A stretch of DNA of 64,000 bases from Psychrobacter urativorans (GTDB lineage Bacteria; Pseudomonadota; Gammaproteobacteria; Pseudomonadales; Moraxellaceae): positions 1,984,001-2,048,000 of the forward strand of contig NZ_CP012678.1 of the NCBI RefSeq assembly GCF_001298525.1, read 5' to 3'. The notes beneath the pieces were generated by a model that worked only from the letters and a program-made list of their open reading frames with translations, made no database searches and was not told the origin of the DNA. Below, one piece after another: positions 29,447 through 38,991 of this stretch. Position 1 is the stretch's first letter, and the number at the start of each line of letters is the position of its first letter. Both the position numbers and the translations under genes were made by a program.

Positions 29447-30940
29447 ATGTTTAAAGAATATACTCAATACGATGCGCTAGGATTGGCGGAGCTGGTAAAG
29501 TTAAAACAAATCAGCGCCAAAGAGTTGCTAGACGCTGCTATCAATCAGGCGAATAGACTGAATCCGAAACTAAATGCCATTATCCAGCGCTTTGATGAGC
29601 GTGCTTATCAAGCAGCGCAAGCAGGATTGCCAACAGGCGTGTTTACCGGCGTACCTTATTTATTAAAAGATTTATCATTTTATTTTGCAGGCGAGCCACT
29701 GACCATGGGCAGTCGCAGCGTCAATATCAATGTTAAACAGGACGATGAAATTGTCAAACGTATGAAAGCGACAGGGGTCAATACTTTTGGTAAAACCAAT
29801 ACGCCAGAGTTTGGATTAATCATCACTACCGAACCCAAAGCCTATGGGGCAACGCATAATCCCTTTAAAAAAGGCTATAGCTCGGGCGGCTCATCTGGTG
29901 GCAGTGCCGCAGCGGTGGCGAGCGGTATCGTACCGATGGCAGGCGCGGGCGATGGTGGTGGCTCTATTCGCTTTCCAGCCGCATGGTGCGGTGTGTTCGG
30001 TCTCAAGCCAAGTCGCGGGCGCAATCCTGTGGGACCAATGTTTGGTGAGGGCTGGGACGGCGCGATTGCCGACCATGTTATTAGCCGCAGTGTGCGTGAT
30101 AGCGCGGCGATGCTGGATGCTATTAGTGGCGCTGAAGTCGGTGCGCCTTATGTGATTGCCCCACCGCAGGGAACGTTTTTACAAGCAGCAATGCGTGCAC
30201 CGCGCCCGTTGACGATAGCTTTGCATCAACAGCCGTTAGTGGCGAATACGGTGGTAGATAAAGAAGTCTTAGCCGTTCTTGAGCGCACGGCTGCCCAACT
30301 AGAAGCGATGGGTCATCGCGTGATTCCTGCTGAACCGGCTATTAATATAGAAAAATTTTGGCATGATTTTATGGTGGTGATTTGTGCGCATACCGCCTTT
30401 ACGATTGATAGTATCGAACGCTCCTGTGGCGCAGCGCAAGTGCAAAATCTTGAACCACAAACGTATAATATGGCGTTACTTGGACGTTCATTATCTGCAG
30501 TAGATTTGGTGTATGCCAAACAAGGCTGGCACGACAGTCAATATCAGACTGGAAAACTGCTTGAGCACTACGATATGATTTTATGTCCGACTGTACCGAC
30601 ACCTGCGGTCAAACATGGCGTTTTGCCACCCAGCCGTATGGATGAGCTATTGATGCGTAGCGCAGGAGTGATAAATAAAGGCTTTAGTATCGGTAAGTAT
30701 GCCTTTAGCTCAGGATTGATTGAGCAATTAAGTTACCCTGTTTTCAGTAAAATGGCGTTTACCTTATTAGGAAATGTCACTGGACTCCCCGCCATGTCAG
30801 TACCCGTAGGCATGAGTAAAAAAGGCTTGCCGATCGGTATGCAGCTCATTGGGCGCATGAATGATGAGGCGACATTGTTGAGCTTGGCAGGAGAAATGGA
30901 GCGCGCAGGATTGTTTACCAAACCTGCTTTTGAATACTAG
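29447..30940 (+). CDS. Amidase (amidase signature family)
   Basis: The 497-residue enzyme has the amidase signature Ser-cisSer-Lys triad: the lysine in YLLKDLS near residue 75 and the Gly/Ser loop [18 protein letters not shown] with [20 protein letters not shown] (about 142-190). Such enzymes hydrolyse carboxamides, ranging from simple aliphatic amides to peptide or nylon-oligomer substrates. It is a single subunit, not GatA: no gatB or gatC is adjacent, and the C-terminal half diverges. AAGGAAG supports the start. The substrate is not predictable. Confidence 0.92.
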   Translation: MFKEYTQYDALGLAELVKLKQISAKELLDAAINQANRLNPKLNAIIQRFDERAYQAAQAGLPTGVFTGVPYLLKDLSFYFAGEPLTMGSRSVNINVKQDDEIVKRMKATGVNTFGKTNTPEFGLIITTEPKAYGATHNPFKKGYSSGGSSGGSAAAVASGIVPMAGAGDGGGSIRFPAAWCGVFGLKPSRGRNPVGPMFGEGWDGAIADHVISRSVRDSAAMLDAISGAEVGAPYVIAPPQGTFLQAAMRAPRPLTIALHQQPLVANTVVDKEVLAVLERTAAQLEAMGHRVIPAEPAINIEKFWHDFMVVICAHTAFTIDSIERSCGAAQVQNLEPQTYNMALLGRSLSAVDLVYAKQGWHDSQYQTGKLLEHYDMILCPTVPTPAVKHGVLPPSRMDELLMRSAGVINKGFSIGKYAFSSGLIEQLSYPVFSKMAFTLLGNVTGLPAMSVPVGMSKKGLPIGMQLIGRMNDEATLLSLAGEMERAGLFTKPAFEY

Positions 30941-30973
30941 AATTTACTTGATATTGATTGCTGATAAATGCAG

Positions 30974-31891
30974 TTAGTCAAAGCGATAAATATCCATACC
31001 CAGGCTATGATGCGCCATACTTTCATGCACCACAGAAACGCGCTGACCGGCACCGAGTGCAAAAAATAGCGGCAATAAGTGCTCATCGCTTGGATGGATA
31101 TTTTGATAATCGGGATACTGTTGCCAGTCTAATGCCGTAGGAATATCGGTTTTTAGTTGTTGTAATAGCCATAATTTAAAGTCTTTTGCCGCCTTATCAA
31201 TACTATCCGCTTGCCAACGCAGTGCTTGCAAATTATGGGTGATATTACCTGAACCAATAATGAGGATTTGTTGTTCACGCAGACGCGCAAGTTGTGCTCC
31301 CAACTGATAACACGCCACACTGTCATAATGCCGCGGTAACGATATTTGCACGATGGGTATATCCGCTTGTGGATAGAGATGCCTGAGCGGTGCCCACACA
31401 CCATGATCGCAAACGCGCACTGGGTTGACGCTACAAGCAATGCCGCGTGCGCTAAGCTGCTGCGCCAGTGATTCGGCAAGCTCGGGCTGACCCGATGCTG
31501 GATACTGTAATTGATATAACTCAGGATCAAAGCCTGAAAAGTCATGCCACGTTTTTGGTTGCGGATTGCTGCTGATTTCAAGCTTAGCAGAGAGCCAATG
31601 CGCAGACATGATGACAATCGCCCGTGGTTTGGGCAAATTGTGTCCCATACGAGCGAGTGCACTGGTGGTTGATGATTGTTCTATGGCAAGAGTGGGTGCG
31701 CCATGCGAGATAAATAACGCGGGCAATCGTGCCGCATTGGTCATGCCAATAGGCATATCTGCCCATGCTACCGCGCCAGTAATCGCTGTAGTCATATTAG
31801 CAGTATCGTAATGAGGGTCACGATTATTGGAGTGTACAGGTTTAGCGAATTTTGGATAGGTCATATGCCATTTATTAGGGCAGGTAATCAT
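30974..31891 (-). CDS. Class III extradiol ring-cleavage dioxygenase (DODA/YgiD family)
   Basis: This is a LigB-like non-haem metal dioxygenase of the DOPA 4,5-dioxygenase group. Metal-ligand regions are seen in PALFISHGAPTLAIE, VIMSAHWLS, VRVCDHGVWAPL and the C-terminal SVVHESMAHHSLGMDIYRFD. E. coli YgiD opens DOPA in vitro; the physiological substrate is unknown. As drawn it has 305 residues with about 45 residues before the core, more than YgiD. The start is therefore uncertain; the ATG at 31795 would fit the family better, though neither has a good ribosome binding site. The 3' end lies 33 bp from the convergent amidase. Confidence 0.88.
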   Translation of the reverse strand: MITCPNKWHMTYPKFAKPVHSNNRDPHYDTANMTTAITGAVAWADMPIGMTNAARLPALFISHGAPTLAIEQSSTTSALARMGHNLPKPRAIVIMSAHWLSAKLEISSNPQPKTWHDFSGFDPELYQLQYPASGQPELAESLAQQLSARGIACSVNPVRVCDHGVWAPLRHLYPQADIPIVQISLPRHYDSVACYQLGAQLARLREQQILIIGSGNITHNLQALRWQADSIDKAAKDFKLWLLQQLKTDIPTALDWQQYPDYQNIHPSDEHLLPLFFALGAGQRVSVVHESMAHHSLGMDIYRFD

Positions 31892-31902
31892 TTTTCAATC
31901 TG

Positions 31903-31974
31903 TTTTACGATTGATGTTTTACGATTGATGTTTTATGCTTAAAAGTTTATGCCTAAAATTTTATGACTAAAAGC
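31903..31974. repeat. Two stacked tandem arrays (14 bp x2, then about 14-15 bp x3)
   Basis: TTTTACGATTGATG is repeated exactly at 31903-31916 and 31917-31930. Three imperfect units follow directly: TTTTATGCTTAAAAG, TTTATGCCTAAAAT and TTTATGACTAAAAG. They fill most of the short spacer between the dioxygenase gene and rlmH. Confidence 0.9.
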
Positions 31975-32006
31975 TGCGCAATCATGATTTTTAACGATTT
32001 TATTGG

Positions 32007-32501
32007 CTAATTGCCACGGTGATAAGGGTGGTTATGATTGATACTCATCGCTCGGTACAGTTGTTCCATTAATACCACGCGCACCAAAGGATGCGGTAAA
32101 GTCAGCGCCGATAACGACCATTTAACATCTGCTGCTGCCAAGACGTCTTGTGACACGCCATCAGCACCGCCAATGACGAGCGCAATATCATCGCCTTGTT
32201 GCATCGCATCTGCCAGCTTTTCGGCTAAGCCTTCGGTGGATAGCATTTTACCTTTAACGTCCAACACCCACAGCTGTTCACGGGCAGCGGTTGCATGAGC
32301 GCCAAGTATGGCTTGACCTTCTTGCTCACGGTACTGGGCTAAATTAGCATCCGATGGGTTTTTGGCGCGTTTAGCTGCCGCAAGTTCCACAATCTCTGTG
32401 CTGAGCATGGGCTGGATACGTTTGTAATATTCATTAAAGCCACTTTGTATCCAGCTTGGCATCTTATTACCAACCGTTAACAGACGTACTTTCATTGCCA
32501 T
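32007..32501 (-). CDS. rlmH: 23S rRNA pseudouridine(1915) N3-methyltransferase
   Basis: RlmH is a SPOUT methyltransferase that modifies pseudouridine 1915 in helix 69 of 23S rRNA on the assembled 70S ribosome. The 164-residue protein has KVRLLTVGNKMPSWIQSGF at the N terminus, the SAM-binding knot segments ALVIGGADGVS and SLSALTLPHPLVRVVLMEQL, and the C-terminal YRAMSINHNHPYHRG. It is about 9 residues longer than the E. coli enzyme. The usual neighbour rsfS is not in the window. Confidence 0.97.
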   Translation of the reverse strand: MAMKVRLLTVGNKMPSWIQSGFNEYYKRIQPMLSTEIVELAAAKRAKNPSDANLAQYREQEGQAILGAHATAAREQLWVLDVKGKMLSTEGLAEKLADAMQQGDDIALVIGGADGVSQDVLAAADVKWSLSALTLPHPLVRVVLMEQLYRAMSINHNHPYHRGN

Positions 32502-32592
32502 TTATCCTTCGAGCTTTTTGTATATAACAAGCATTATTATAAAAACAACGCTCATTTTACTTAAATTACTGTAAATCGTCTCAATTTTTTCT

Positions 32593-33123
32593 TTAATCCG
32601 TTAACGGCAGTAGCGTCTCAGAAACCGTATCGTTATAGGCGGCTTTTGCATTTTTAGTAATGATGGTTAAGGTGGCATCGGACTCAAAAACAATCGCCTC
32701 AATCTCATTTAAATTATGGATACCATCCGCACGCATGGCGCTTTCAAGCTCTTGCTGGGTTAACCGTTCCGCTTGCATCGCGTCGGATAAGTATTGCCCT
32801 TGATAAAACACAATGCGTGGCTCGGATAACAGCATACTGTTAAATGGTGGTGAAATAGAAGCGTATTTGGTCACCAAAAACTGTAATAAGTACAGCACCA
32901 CAATCGCCGAACCACCCTCTATAAAGGGAATATCTTCAAGCAAGATAGTGCTCGCGCCCAATGAGCCAATCATGACCGTCACAATCCAATCAAAATTATT
33001 GAGCTGCGAGGTTGAGCGTTTACCCGAAATTTTGGTCGTGATGACAATGAGCGCATAGACCATCACGGCGGTGAGGACGATACGCCCAAGCTTATCAATA
33101 TTGTCAAAAAATAACATATCCAT
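32593..33123 (-). CDS. DUF421 (YetF/YcaP-like) membrane protein
   Basis: The 176-residue protein has three N-terminal membrane helices (about 12-32, 45-62 and 68-86), then a small soluble DUF421 domain with FNSMLLSEPRIVFYQGQYL, MRADGIHNLNEIEAIVFE and SDATLTIITK. Bacillus YetF-type proteins share this layout; their role is poorly known. GAGGAG about 9 bases before the ATG supports the start. It follows a small membrane protein gene on the same strand, with a repeat-rich 194-base gap, so a shared transcript is uncertain. Confidence 0.85.
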   Translation of the reverse strand: MDMLFFDNIDKLGRIVLTAVMVYALIVITTKISGKRSTSQLNNFDWIVTVMIGSLGASTILLEDIPFIEGGSAIVVLYLLQFLVTKYASISPPFNSMLLSEPRIVFYQGQYLSDAMQAERLTQQELESAMRADGIHNLNEIEAIVFESDATLTIITKNAKAAYNDTVSETLLPLTD

Positions 33124-33249
33124 GGTGCTGTCTCCTCATAATCATGTAGAGCAACGAATACCTGCAAAGCTAATGCTATAAAGACAGCGTAACGGATTTT
33201 TAGAAACAATGGTGCAATAAATTTGTAGCGTATTTGGTTCAGTCATGCG

Positions 33250-33297
33250 TTTGATTTAAGCATATTTTGATTTAAGTGTAGTTTGATTCAAATAGAA
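33250..33297. repeat. Tandem repeat, period 16, three copies
   Basis: Units beginning TTTGATT start at 33250, 33266 and 33282 (TTTGATTTAAGCATAT, TTTGATTTAAGTGTAG, TTTGATTCAAATAGAA). Confidence 0.85.
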
Positions 33298-33317
33298 TAG
33301 TAGTAAGTGCCTAAAAT

Positions 33318-33824
33318 TTATTTCGGTGCAAGGGCGCGGTTAACGACCCAAATACCCAAGCGCGCACTGACTAACGTGAGCAACAATATCATCACCACAG
33401 CGCCAAGTAGCGGCAAAGGTTGCTGCCGAGTCATATCTAGCAATACCTCACGGCTAACCGCATCAAACACAAAAACCCACAAGGCAAAGACATATACCGC
33501 CGTCAGTAGCCAAACGCTACCCACACTGCCTAAAGTCAAACGGTTTATCTCGCTACGGTTTAAGGCGCGGTGTTGATGCTTAATAAATTTATGCACCGCG
33601 ATATAAGCACCAACCAAAATAGAGATGACAGTGACCAGCTGTGAGCTAAGGGCAAATTTAGTTTGAATCATCATAAATATAGAAGTGGCGAGGATATAAC
33701 CAATAGCAAAAAAGCCGACATACTGTGTCAGTTTCGTCGCTACTATGGGTTTAGCATCTATGAGTTTAGTATCGTTTAATGGCGCATTTTTTTTAAGGTT
33801 AGGCGTCGTGCGTGTCATAAGCAT
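33318..33824 (-). CDS. Small four-helix membrane protein of unknown function
   Basis: The 168-residue product has a charged N-terminal tail of about 30 residues, then four membrane helices at roughly 36-54, 62-80, 103-124 and 136-157. A basic His/Arg-rich loop (HKFIKHQHRALNRSEINR) separates helices 2 and 3 and should face the cytoplasm. I do not recognise the family. The start has two close in-frame ATGs (33824 and 33818) and a weak ribosome binding site. Neighbour is the DUF421 gene on the same strand. Confidence 0.65.
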   Translation of the reverse strand: MLMTRTTPNLKKNAPLNDTKLIDAKPIVATKLTQYVGFFAIGYILATSIFMMIQTKFALSSQLVTVISILVGAYIAVHKFIKHQHRALNRSEINRLTLGSVGSVWLLTAVYVFALWVFVFDAVSREVLLDMTRQQPLPLLGAVVMILLLTLVSARLGIWVVNRALAPK

Positions 33825-34218
33825 ATCTATAGTAGGTTATCAGCAATTGTTTATAAGCAATAAGTTATAAGCGGTTAAATTTAAAAATAAGCAAAGATAT
33901 AGACAAACGTCATGACAAGTATCGTCGCAGTTTGCATAAGATTATAGGCTTCTGCATAAATCAATCGTTTTACGTCTCATTATGTCTAGGACAATTATAC
34001 AGATATTGGCGCACCTCATGACTATCAGAAAGCTCACTCTACAAAAGCTGTACCTACAAAAGCGGTTTCTAAACAGGATAATGGTATTGCGCCTACCATG
34101 TTATCTATTCATATTAGGTCATATATTTATTTTTAATTAACAAAAGTAAACAACGATTTGCAGATATGTATTTTATTCGTTAATATATGTTAACTTATTT
34201 TTCTCAAAGGAATATGAT
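33825..34218. other. Intergenic region with two short-period repeats
   Basis: This 394-base region lies between divergent genes and has no gene of its own. It contains TTATAAGCAATAAG/TTATAAGCGGTTAA (33851-33878, period 14) and TACAAAAGCTGTACC/TACAAAAGCGGTTTC (34040-34069, period 15). AAAGGA for the next gene lies at its end. Confidence 0.6.
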
Positions 34219-34773
34219 ATGAAACATATATCGATGATTATTGTCATGTCATTAGTGCTTGTAGGCTGTGGAGATGCAGGACAAAAAGCTCTAAAAGGGG
34301 CGGCACAAGCTATTTTAGAGGAAGATAATAAAACAGCACAGCCGCAGCAACCGGTCAATTCCCAACAACAGCCTAATAACAATAACTACCCTAACGTGGC
34401 AAATCAGCCGCCACAAAATGGGTATGTAGAGGCAGATAACGGCGCAGGCGATGCTCCTCAAGCCTATGTCAGTAATGAAGAGTCACTACCGGCTAAGCCA
34501 GTACAACAACAGCCTCAAAGACAAGCCAACACTGAAACCGTTGTGCGTTACCGCGCACAGGTATTGACCCAATATGGTGGCAAAGTACTGGTGCGCCAAG
34601 CGCCTTCTAAAAATGGGCGTAAGTTAGGTTTCTTATATGATCAAGAAGAAGTGTTTGTGATTGGTGAAACGGACAAGTGTGAAGTCATCAATAGAATAGA
34701 GGGCTGCTGGGTTAAAGTGATGGATTCACAACGACTGGTTGGTTATAGCTTTGGTGGGTATTTACAGTATTAG
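34219..34773 (+). CDS. SH3-domain lipoprotein
   Basis: The 184-residue protein has a lipoprotein signal peptide (lipobox LVGC, Cys17). A Gln/Asn/Pro-rich tether (about 35-105) follows, then a bacterial SH3-type domain (about 110-184) with VLVRQAPSKNGRKLGFLYDQ, EVFVIGE and GCWVKVMDSQRLVGYSFGGYL. Such domains bind peptidoglycan or peptides in the envelope. The two cysteines in the domain could form a disulfide. AAAGGA before the ATG supports the start. The next gene, a wall peptidase, begins 15 bp downstream, so the two form an operon. Confidence 0.85.
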   Translation: MKHISMIIVMSLVLVGCGDAGQKALKGAAQAILEEDNKTAQPQQPVNSQQQPNNNNYPNVANQPPQNGYVEADNGAGDAPQAYVSNEESLPAKPVQQQPQRQANTETVVRYRAQVLTQYGGKVLVRQAPSKNGRKLGFLYDQEEVFVIGETDKCEVINRIEGCWVKVMDSQRLVGYSFGGYLQY

Positions 34774-34788
34774 TAAAGAGAGAAACCC

Positions 34789-36015
34789 ATGAGAAAGTCA
34801 AACCAGCGTCGCGGACCGCTTGCAGGGTTCGCGATAGGCGTATTATTCTGTTTTATAGGGATGAGCCTCATTCTGTATCTTAGTTGGGGGTTTATTAAAG
34901 ACTCATTAAAGGAGTCGAAAACCCCTAATGATTATGCGGAAGAGCAGTCTTTGCCTGTTGATAATAATGGCGAACCAATTCCAAATGACAGTGCCAATCA
35001 ACCAAATACTGGTATGCAGACCGATGCTTTTGGCAATACAATACCTGAAGCAGTGCCTGATTTAGAAGCTTATCCAGCCCCTACTTATAGTAACGGTCAG
35101 CTTGGTGTTGCTCAGGGCGCAGGCGGCATGGGGCATTTAAAGAAAGTTCCCGGTCAGTACACCAGTAAAGAAGAGTTTGTGCATAAAAACGTCCATACGT
35201 CTTTAATGAATATGATATTTGCCGCTAAGAATGATGGTATTTCTTTAAACCTTGTGTCTGCTTTTCGCTCTTATAGTCATCAAAAAAGAATATGGGAAAA
35301 TAAATGGGGCAATAGCGCTGACAATGATACTGGCAAAGCCAAGTCGATTTTACGTTATTCCTCGTTTCCTGGTACCAGTCGCCATCATTGGGGCACGGAT
35401 GTAGACTTTAACAGCGTATCATTATCCTTTTGGAACACGGCTCAAGGTAAGAAAATCCATAACTGGCTGACCAAAAATGGTCCGCAATTTGGCTTTTGTC
35501 AGATATATGCCGCCGGTCGTGGCAGAGGCTATTCTGATGAACCTTGGCATTGGACCCACGCGTATACTGCCAGCCAATATTATAATCAGCTGTCAAACCC
35601 ACAAGTGCTCAATATCGCCTTATCGCAAGACATCAAAGGCGCTGCCGCCGTCAGACAGATACCCGATGAGATGATGGGTTATATCACGGGTGTCAGTGGC
35701 TGTAATGTCTCCTCTGCGCCGCAGCAGGTAAATTATCCGACTGAAAAACCACACTCGAATAGAAAAATACCATTACACGAAGAAACACCGCAAAATAATC
35801 CAAATCTACGAGCTAGCCCTGCGCCTGCATCAGATTATATTGCTGAGAGCCATAGTGATAGCCAAAATTCTACAGATAATGGCAATGTTAATCCTAAACC
35901 ACCATTACAAAAAGGTAATGAACCGGTATTTCAGAAACAGGGCGAAAGTAATCCAAATGTAAAAATTCATTCACAGAATGGTATTACAATGGTGAAAGGT
36001 GATAAATTATACTAA
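34789..36015 (+). CDS. M15-family D-alanyl-D-alanine carboxypeptidase (VanY-like), membrane-anchored
   Basis: The 408-residue protein has one N-terminal membrane helix (about 13-37), a Pro/Asn-rich stretch, and a VanY/M15B zinc peptidase domain (about 115-275). The domain shows SAFRSYSHQKRIWENKW, the zinc motif SRHHWGTDVDF (HxxxxxxD type) and EPWHWTH with the catalytic Glu and third zinc ligand. Enzymes of this type trim D-Ala or D-Ala-D-Ala ends from peptidoglycan stems. A disordered C-terminal tail of about 110 residues is unusual. It sits 15 bp after the SH3 lipoprotein gene and ends at a strong terminator. No van resistance genes are near, so a housekeeping wall role is more likely. Confidence 0.9.
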   Translation: MRKSNQRRGPLAGFAIGVLFCFIGMSLILYLSWGFIKDSLKESKTPNDYAEEQSLPVDNNGEPIPNDSANQPNTGMQTDAFGNTIPEAVPDLEAYPAPTYSNGQLGVAQGAGGMGHLKKVPGQYTSKEEFVHKNVHTSLMNMIFAAKNDGISLNLVSAFRSYSHQKRIWENKWGNSADNDTGKAKSILRYSSFPGTSRHHWGTDVDFNSVSLSFWNTAQGKKIHNWLTKNGPQFGFCQIYAAGRGRGYSDEPWHWTHAYTASQYYNQLSNPQVLNIALSQDIKGAAAVRQIPDEMMGYITGVSGCNVSSAPQQVNYPTEKPHSNRKIPLHEETPQNNPNLRASPAPASDYIAESHSDSQNSTDNGNVNPKPPLQKGNEPVFQKQGESNPNVKIHSQNGITMVKGDKLY

Positions 36016-36052
36016 GCCTATTATTCTAACAAAGATAAAAATAGTAGAACGT

Positions 36053-36092
36053 AAAAACCCTTGCTTAACTAACCTTAAACAAGGGTTTTTTT
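36053..36092 (+). terminator. Terminator after the SH3/M15 operon
   Basis: AAAAACCCTTG pairs with CAAGGGTTTTT around a 15-base loop and ends in seven T residues. Confidence 0.9.
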
Positions 36093-36152
36093 ATAGATTA
36101 TCAATACTTTTTATCATTGTAAATTCAGTTTGAAAAAACCAAACCTATAACC

Positions 36153-36758
36153 TTAGCGCACATGCAAAAATGCCATTGCGGTCATCACCGCATCATTGTA
36201 AGCGTCATGCGTACCCAGTTCAGGAATATGATAATGCGCCAAAATCTTGGTCAAATGCTGCGATGGATTGGGCGCGCTGTGGTCAGGATTGCCCATCCGT
36301 CGACTGTATAATTCGCGCACATCAATCACCTGATTCGGCAATGTTGTGCCCATGTAGTGCTTGACTAAAGGATTCAAAAACGCGGTATCTATCTGCGGAC
36401 AAAAACCAACGATAGGGCGGTTATCAATAAAGGGTAATAATATCGCGAGCATCTCATCATAGCTCATACCATGCTCAACATCAGCGGTACGCAGACCGTG
36501 AATGACAATGGTATTGCGATCAGGCATCACGGGTGGACGGCAGACCAAATGCAGACCATTGCCCGTATCAATGGTATTACCATTCACATGAATGGCAGCG
36601 ACAGACAGTAAATGATGCTTACGCGGATTGAGTCCGGTCATCTCACAGTCAATCGCCACCCATTGTCCAGCGGTCGGCGGTGCAAACATCGATGCCAGCT
36701 CAGGACGTTGCAGCCGCTTTTGTTGCCATGAAGACGATAACTGTTTAAGCCAGCTCAT
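36153..36758 (-). CDS. DnaQ-like 3'-5' exonuclease (DEDDh)
   Basis: The 201-residue protein has the DEDDh exonuclease core: Exo I in WVAIDCEMTGLNPRKHHLL (D and E ligands), the IHGLRTADVEHG segment, Exo II in GFCPQIDTAFLNP and Exo III in GTHDAYNDAVMTA with His and Asp. It resembles the epsilon-like exonucleases that are not the replicative DnaQ. Its gene follows the cNMP/CBS/DUF294 gene by 18 bp on the same strand. Pairings of DUF294 proteins with such exonucleases are known to me from other proteobacteria, but the shared role is unclear. Confidence 0.9.
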   Translation of the reverse strand: MSWLKQLSSSWQQKRLQRPELASMFAPPTAGQWVAIDCEMTGLNPRKHHLLSVAAIHVNGNTIDTGNGLHLVCRPPVMPDRNTIVIHGLRTADVEHGMSYDEMLAILLPFIDNRPIVGFCPQIDTAFLNPLVKHYMGTTLPNQVIDVRELYSRRMGNPDHSAPNPSQHLTKILAHYHIPELGTHDAYNDAVMTAMAFLHVR

Positions 36759-36776
36759 AAGAATCTACCCTTCACG

Positions 36777-38789
36777 TTAAGCCATATCCAGCTGATAATG
36801 TTGGCGCAGTTGGATTTTAAAGCTTTTGACCACTGCCAAACATTCTTTTAATAGATCACGCTCAAGCGCCGACAAGGTAGTAGGGTCAACTTGCCGTGCA
36901 TGCTTATCTTCCGTGGACAATGCCACCGCCAACCGCTGCGCCATAAAAAACTCTAATGCTTCACCTAACGTATCGGCACGCTCTTGGGTCAAGGCATTGG
37001 CTTGCACCAAGCCTTTAAGCCGATTTTTGGTACTGGATACTTGCAAGATATTGTTTTCTAACGCTAATGCACGAATACCATGTACCAGTGGAAAGATACC
37101 GGCTTTTTTTAGGTCAATATCAGAGGCGCTAGGTTTTCCTAATAGCGGTACAAACTTTTGCCACCACTGATTCACATCACCAAACTGTAAGGCGGCACGC
37201 ACAAACTGACGCACAAATATAGGATCTGCCTGCCGATGAGTAATTCTTAAATGCTCACGAACATGGGTTAATAAGGTTTTATCACCGCACACATATTCAG
37301 CGTCTAAAACGGCGGACAGATAGATGTTGTGCATGGGCTCGGTATTGCGTAACCATAAGCTAATCTGTTGCTCAAACTGCTTCAGCGGCAGTTGCCACAT
37401 CGGATTGGTCATCATAATATTGCCATCACATAATGGATAGCCGAGCGTTGCCAAATGCTGATTAAAGGTTTCTGCAAACTGTGCTAAGTGCGGATGCGAA
37501 AAGCCATCTTTAATAATAAGAGCATTATCTTGGTCGGTACGCATAATTTGTTCACCGCGACCCTCTGACCCCATGACAATCACGCAGGTATTTTTCATGA
37601 CCTCATCTGGCACAATAAGGTGCCAAAGCTTGGTAAAGACTTGCGCGTTCAGCGTCTGCACCATGCGACTGATAATACCAATCTTCACGCCATTTTCATG
37701 TTGCGCCCGAATATAGCGCCCAATCAATTCCACCGCTTTATGCAGACTGGTTAAATCTTCTGCTTGCTCAATTTGAATACTAATCAGCTGCGAGTGATGA
37801 CCGATATGGGCGAGCATATCGCTTTGCCCCAATATACCGATGACTTTACCAGACGCATCAATAACCGGCAGACGATGAATACGGTAGCGGGTCATGGTCA
37901 GTAACGCATCACCAATTTCATCGTCTGCATCAATGGTGTGCAGATTAAAGCTCGCATAGCGTTGGCAAGGCGTTGTGGCAGGGTTTTGCTCCTCACTCAC
38001 AGCGCGACAAATGTCATTATCGGTTAAAATACCGAGGTCACGGTCGCAATGATTATCAGAGCTTGGTAAATGAGGGGAAAGGCTTTCTATCGCTTGGTTT
38101 TCTATATTAATGTTGTCTAAAATAGGCGATGGGCGTACCAGTACGTGTTTCAGCTTAGCTTCGGTCATAATACGTGCCGCCTGCTGTAGGCTGTTATCCG
38201 CGTCAATAATATGTATCGGTAACAAGGTAACATCAGTCACTGGCTGTAGCATAATTTGCTGTACTTCTTGCTGAGCATTATAGCCAGTTGAACCTAAAGA
38301 TTGATTTTGTGAGCTGCGGCGCTGCTGCAAGGCTTTTAGGCGTTCCGGTAATTTATCGGATAATAATTGCCGTACCAAATGATTTTGCGCACTGATTTTA
38401 TTCATTGCTGCACCGTCAACTTGCAGTAACAGCGTGTCTTCATCCGCACGATATTGATAATGTTCTGAATGGTTGTTTGTTAAATGAGAAGTTGTTAAAT
38501 GAGAAGTGTCCAAAACCGCATCTTGTGCTTCAGGCATACGCCGACTGTCAAACCAGTCATTACTATTAAGTTGCTCGGAGTGATTACCGCCCAAATAAGA
38601 TGCGACAAATTCGCCATTTAGGGTTTGCTGAATTTGACCTTTTAACACCACAAAAAAATACTGTAAGTCATCGGCAGCTAAGGTTTCATTAGCGGCAAGA
38701 TAGCGTACTTGGGTATGTTTTTTTAGGCTTTGGCGCTCAGCGGCAGTTAATACGTCAAACGGTGGCTGAGTAAAATCAAGATGGGGCAT
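36777..38789 (-). CDS. cNMP-binding/CBS/DUF294 nucleotidyltransferase-like protein
   Basis: The 670-residue protein combines a cyclic-nucleotide-binding-like N-terminal domain (about 10-145), two CBS domains (about 185-345; HRLPVIDASGKVIGILGQSD is clear), a DUF294 nucleotidyltransferase-like domain (about 365-500) with IVMGSEGRGEQIMRTDQDNA, and a C-terminal DUF294_C helical domain. The GSxGRGE and DQD residues match those binding nucleotide and metal in GlnD-type enzymes. It probably senses adenylates through CBS and transfers a nucleotide to a partner, but no substrate is known. It contains a 15-bp in-frame duplication (SHLTT/SHLTN). An exonuclease gene follows by 18 bp. Confidence 0.9.
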   Translation of the reverse strand: MPHLDFTQPPFDVLTAAERQSLKKHTQVRYLAANETLAADDLQYFFVVLKGQIQQTLNGEFVASYLGGNHSEQLNSNDWFDSRRMPEAQDAVLDTSHLTTSHLTNNHSEHYQYRADEDTLLLQVDGAAMNKISAQNHLVRQLLSDKLPERLKALQQRRSSQNQSLGSTGYNAQQEVQQIMLQPVTDVTLLPIHIIDADNSLQQAARIMTEAKLKHVLVRPSPILDNINIENQAIESLSPHLPSSDNHCDRDLGILTDNDICRAVSEEQNPATTPCQRYASFNLHTIDADDEIGDALLTMTRYRIHRLPVIDASGKVIGILGQSDMLAHIGHHSQLISIQIEQAEDLTSLHKAVELIGRYIRAQHENGVKIGIISRMVQTLNAQVFTKLWHLIVPDEVMKNTCVIVMGSEGRGEQIMRTDQDNALIIKDGFSHPHLAQFAETFNQHLATLGYPLCDGNIMMTNPMWQLPLKQFEQQISLWLRNTEPMHNIYLSAVLDAEYVCGDKTLLTHVREHLRITHRQADPIFVRQFVRAALQFGDVNQWWQKFVPLLGKPSASDIDLKKAGIFPLVHGIRALALENNILQVSSTKNRLKGLVQANALTQERADTLGEALEFFMAQRLAVALSTEDKHARQVDPTTLSALERDLLKECLAVVKSFKIQLRQHYQLDMA
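38479..38508 (-). repeat. 15-bp tandem duplication inside the CBS/DUF294 gene
   Basis: GTTAAATGAGAAGTT and GTTAAATGAGAAGTG (plus strand) differ in the last base. The duplication is in frame and adds five residues in a loop of the N-terminal domain. Confidence 0.9.
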
Positions 38790-38991
38790 GGCATCATCCT
38801 TGATGGCACGTTTATTAACGCTGCTTTATAGACTTAGTCGGCAGCGAAAACGTGCGATAGGCTATAGTAATGTCCTTTTACTATAGCATTATCTACGCCT
38901 TTATCCTCAATAACATCAAGGTCATTAATATTATCAGGGATATTTCAAATATAAGGTTTTTTATGCGGCTTATCCATCGCATTCTTAAGGT

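Noticed and set aside
32813-33058. A plus-strand frame opposite the DUF421 gene
   Set aside because: It is antisense to a gene with clear membrane helices and a DUF421 domain, and has no support of its own.
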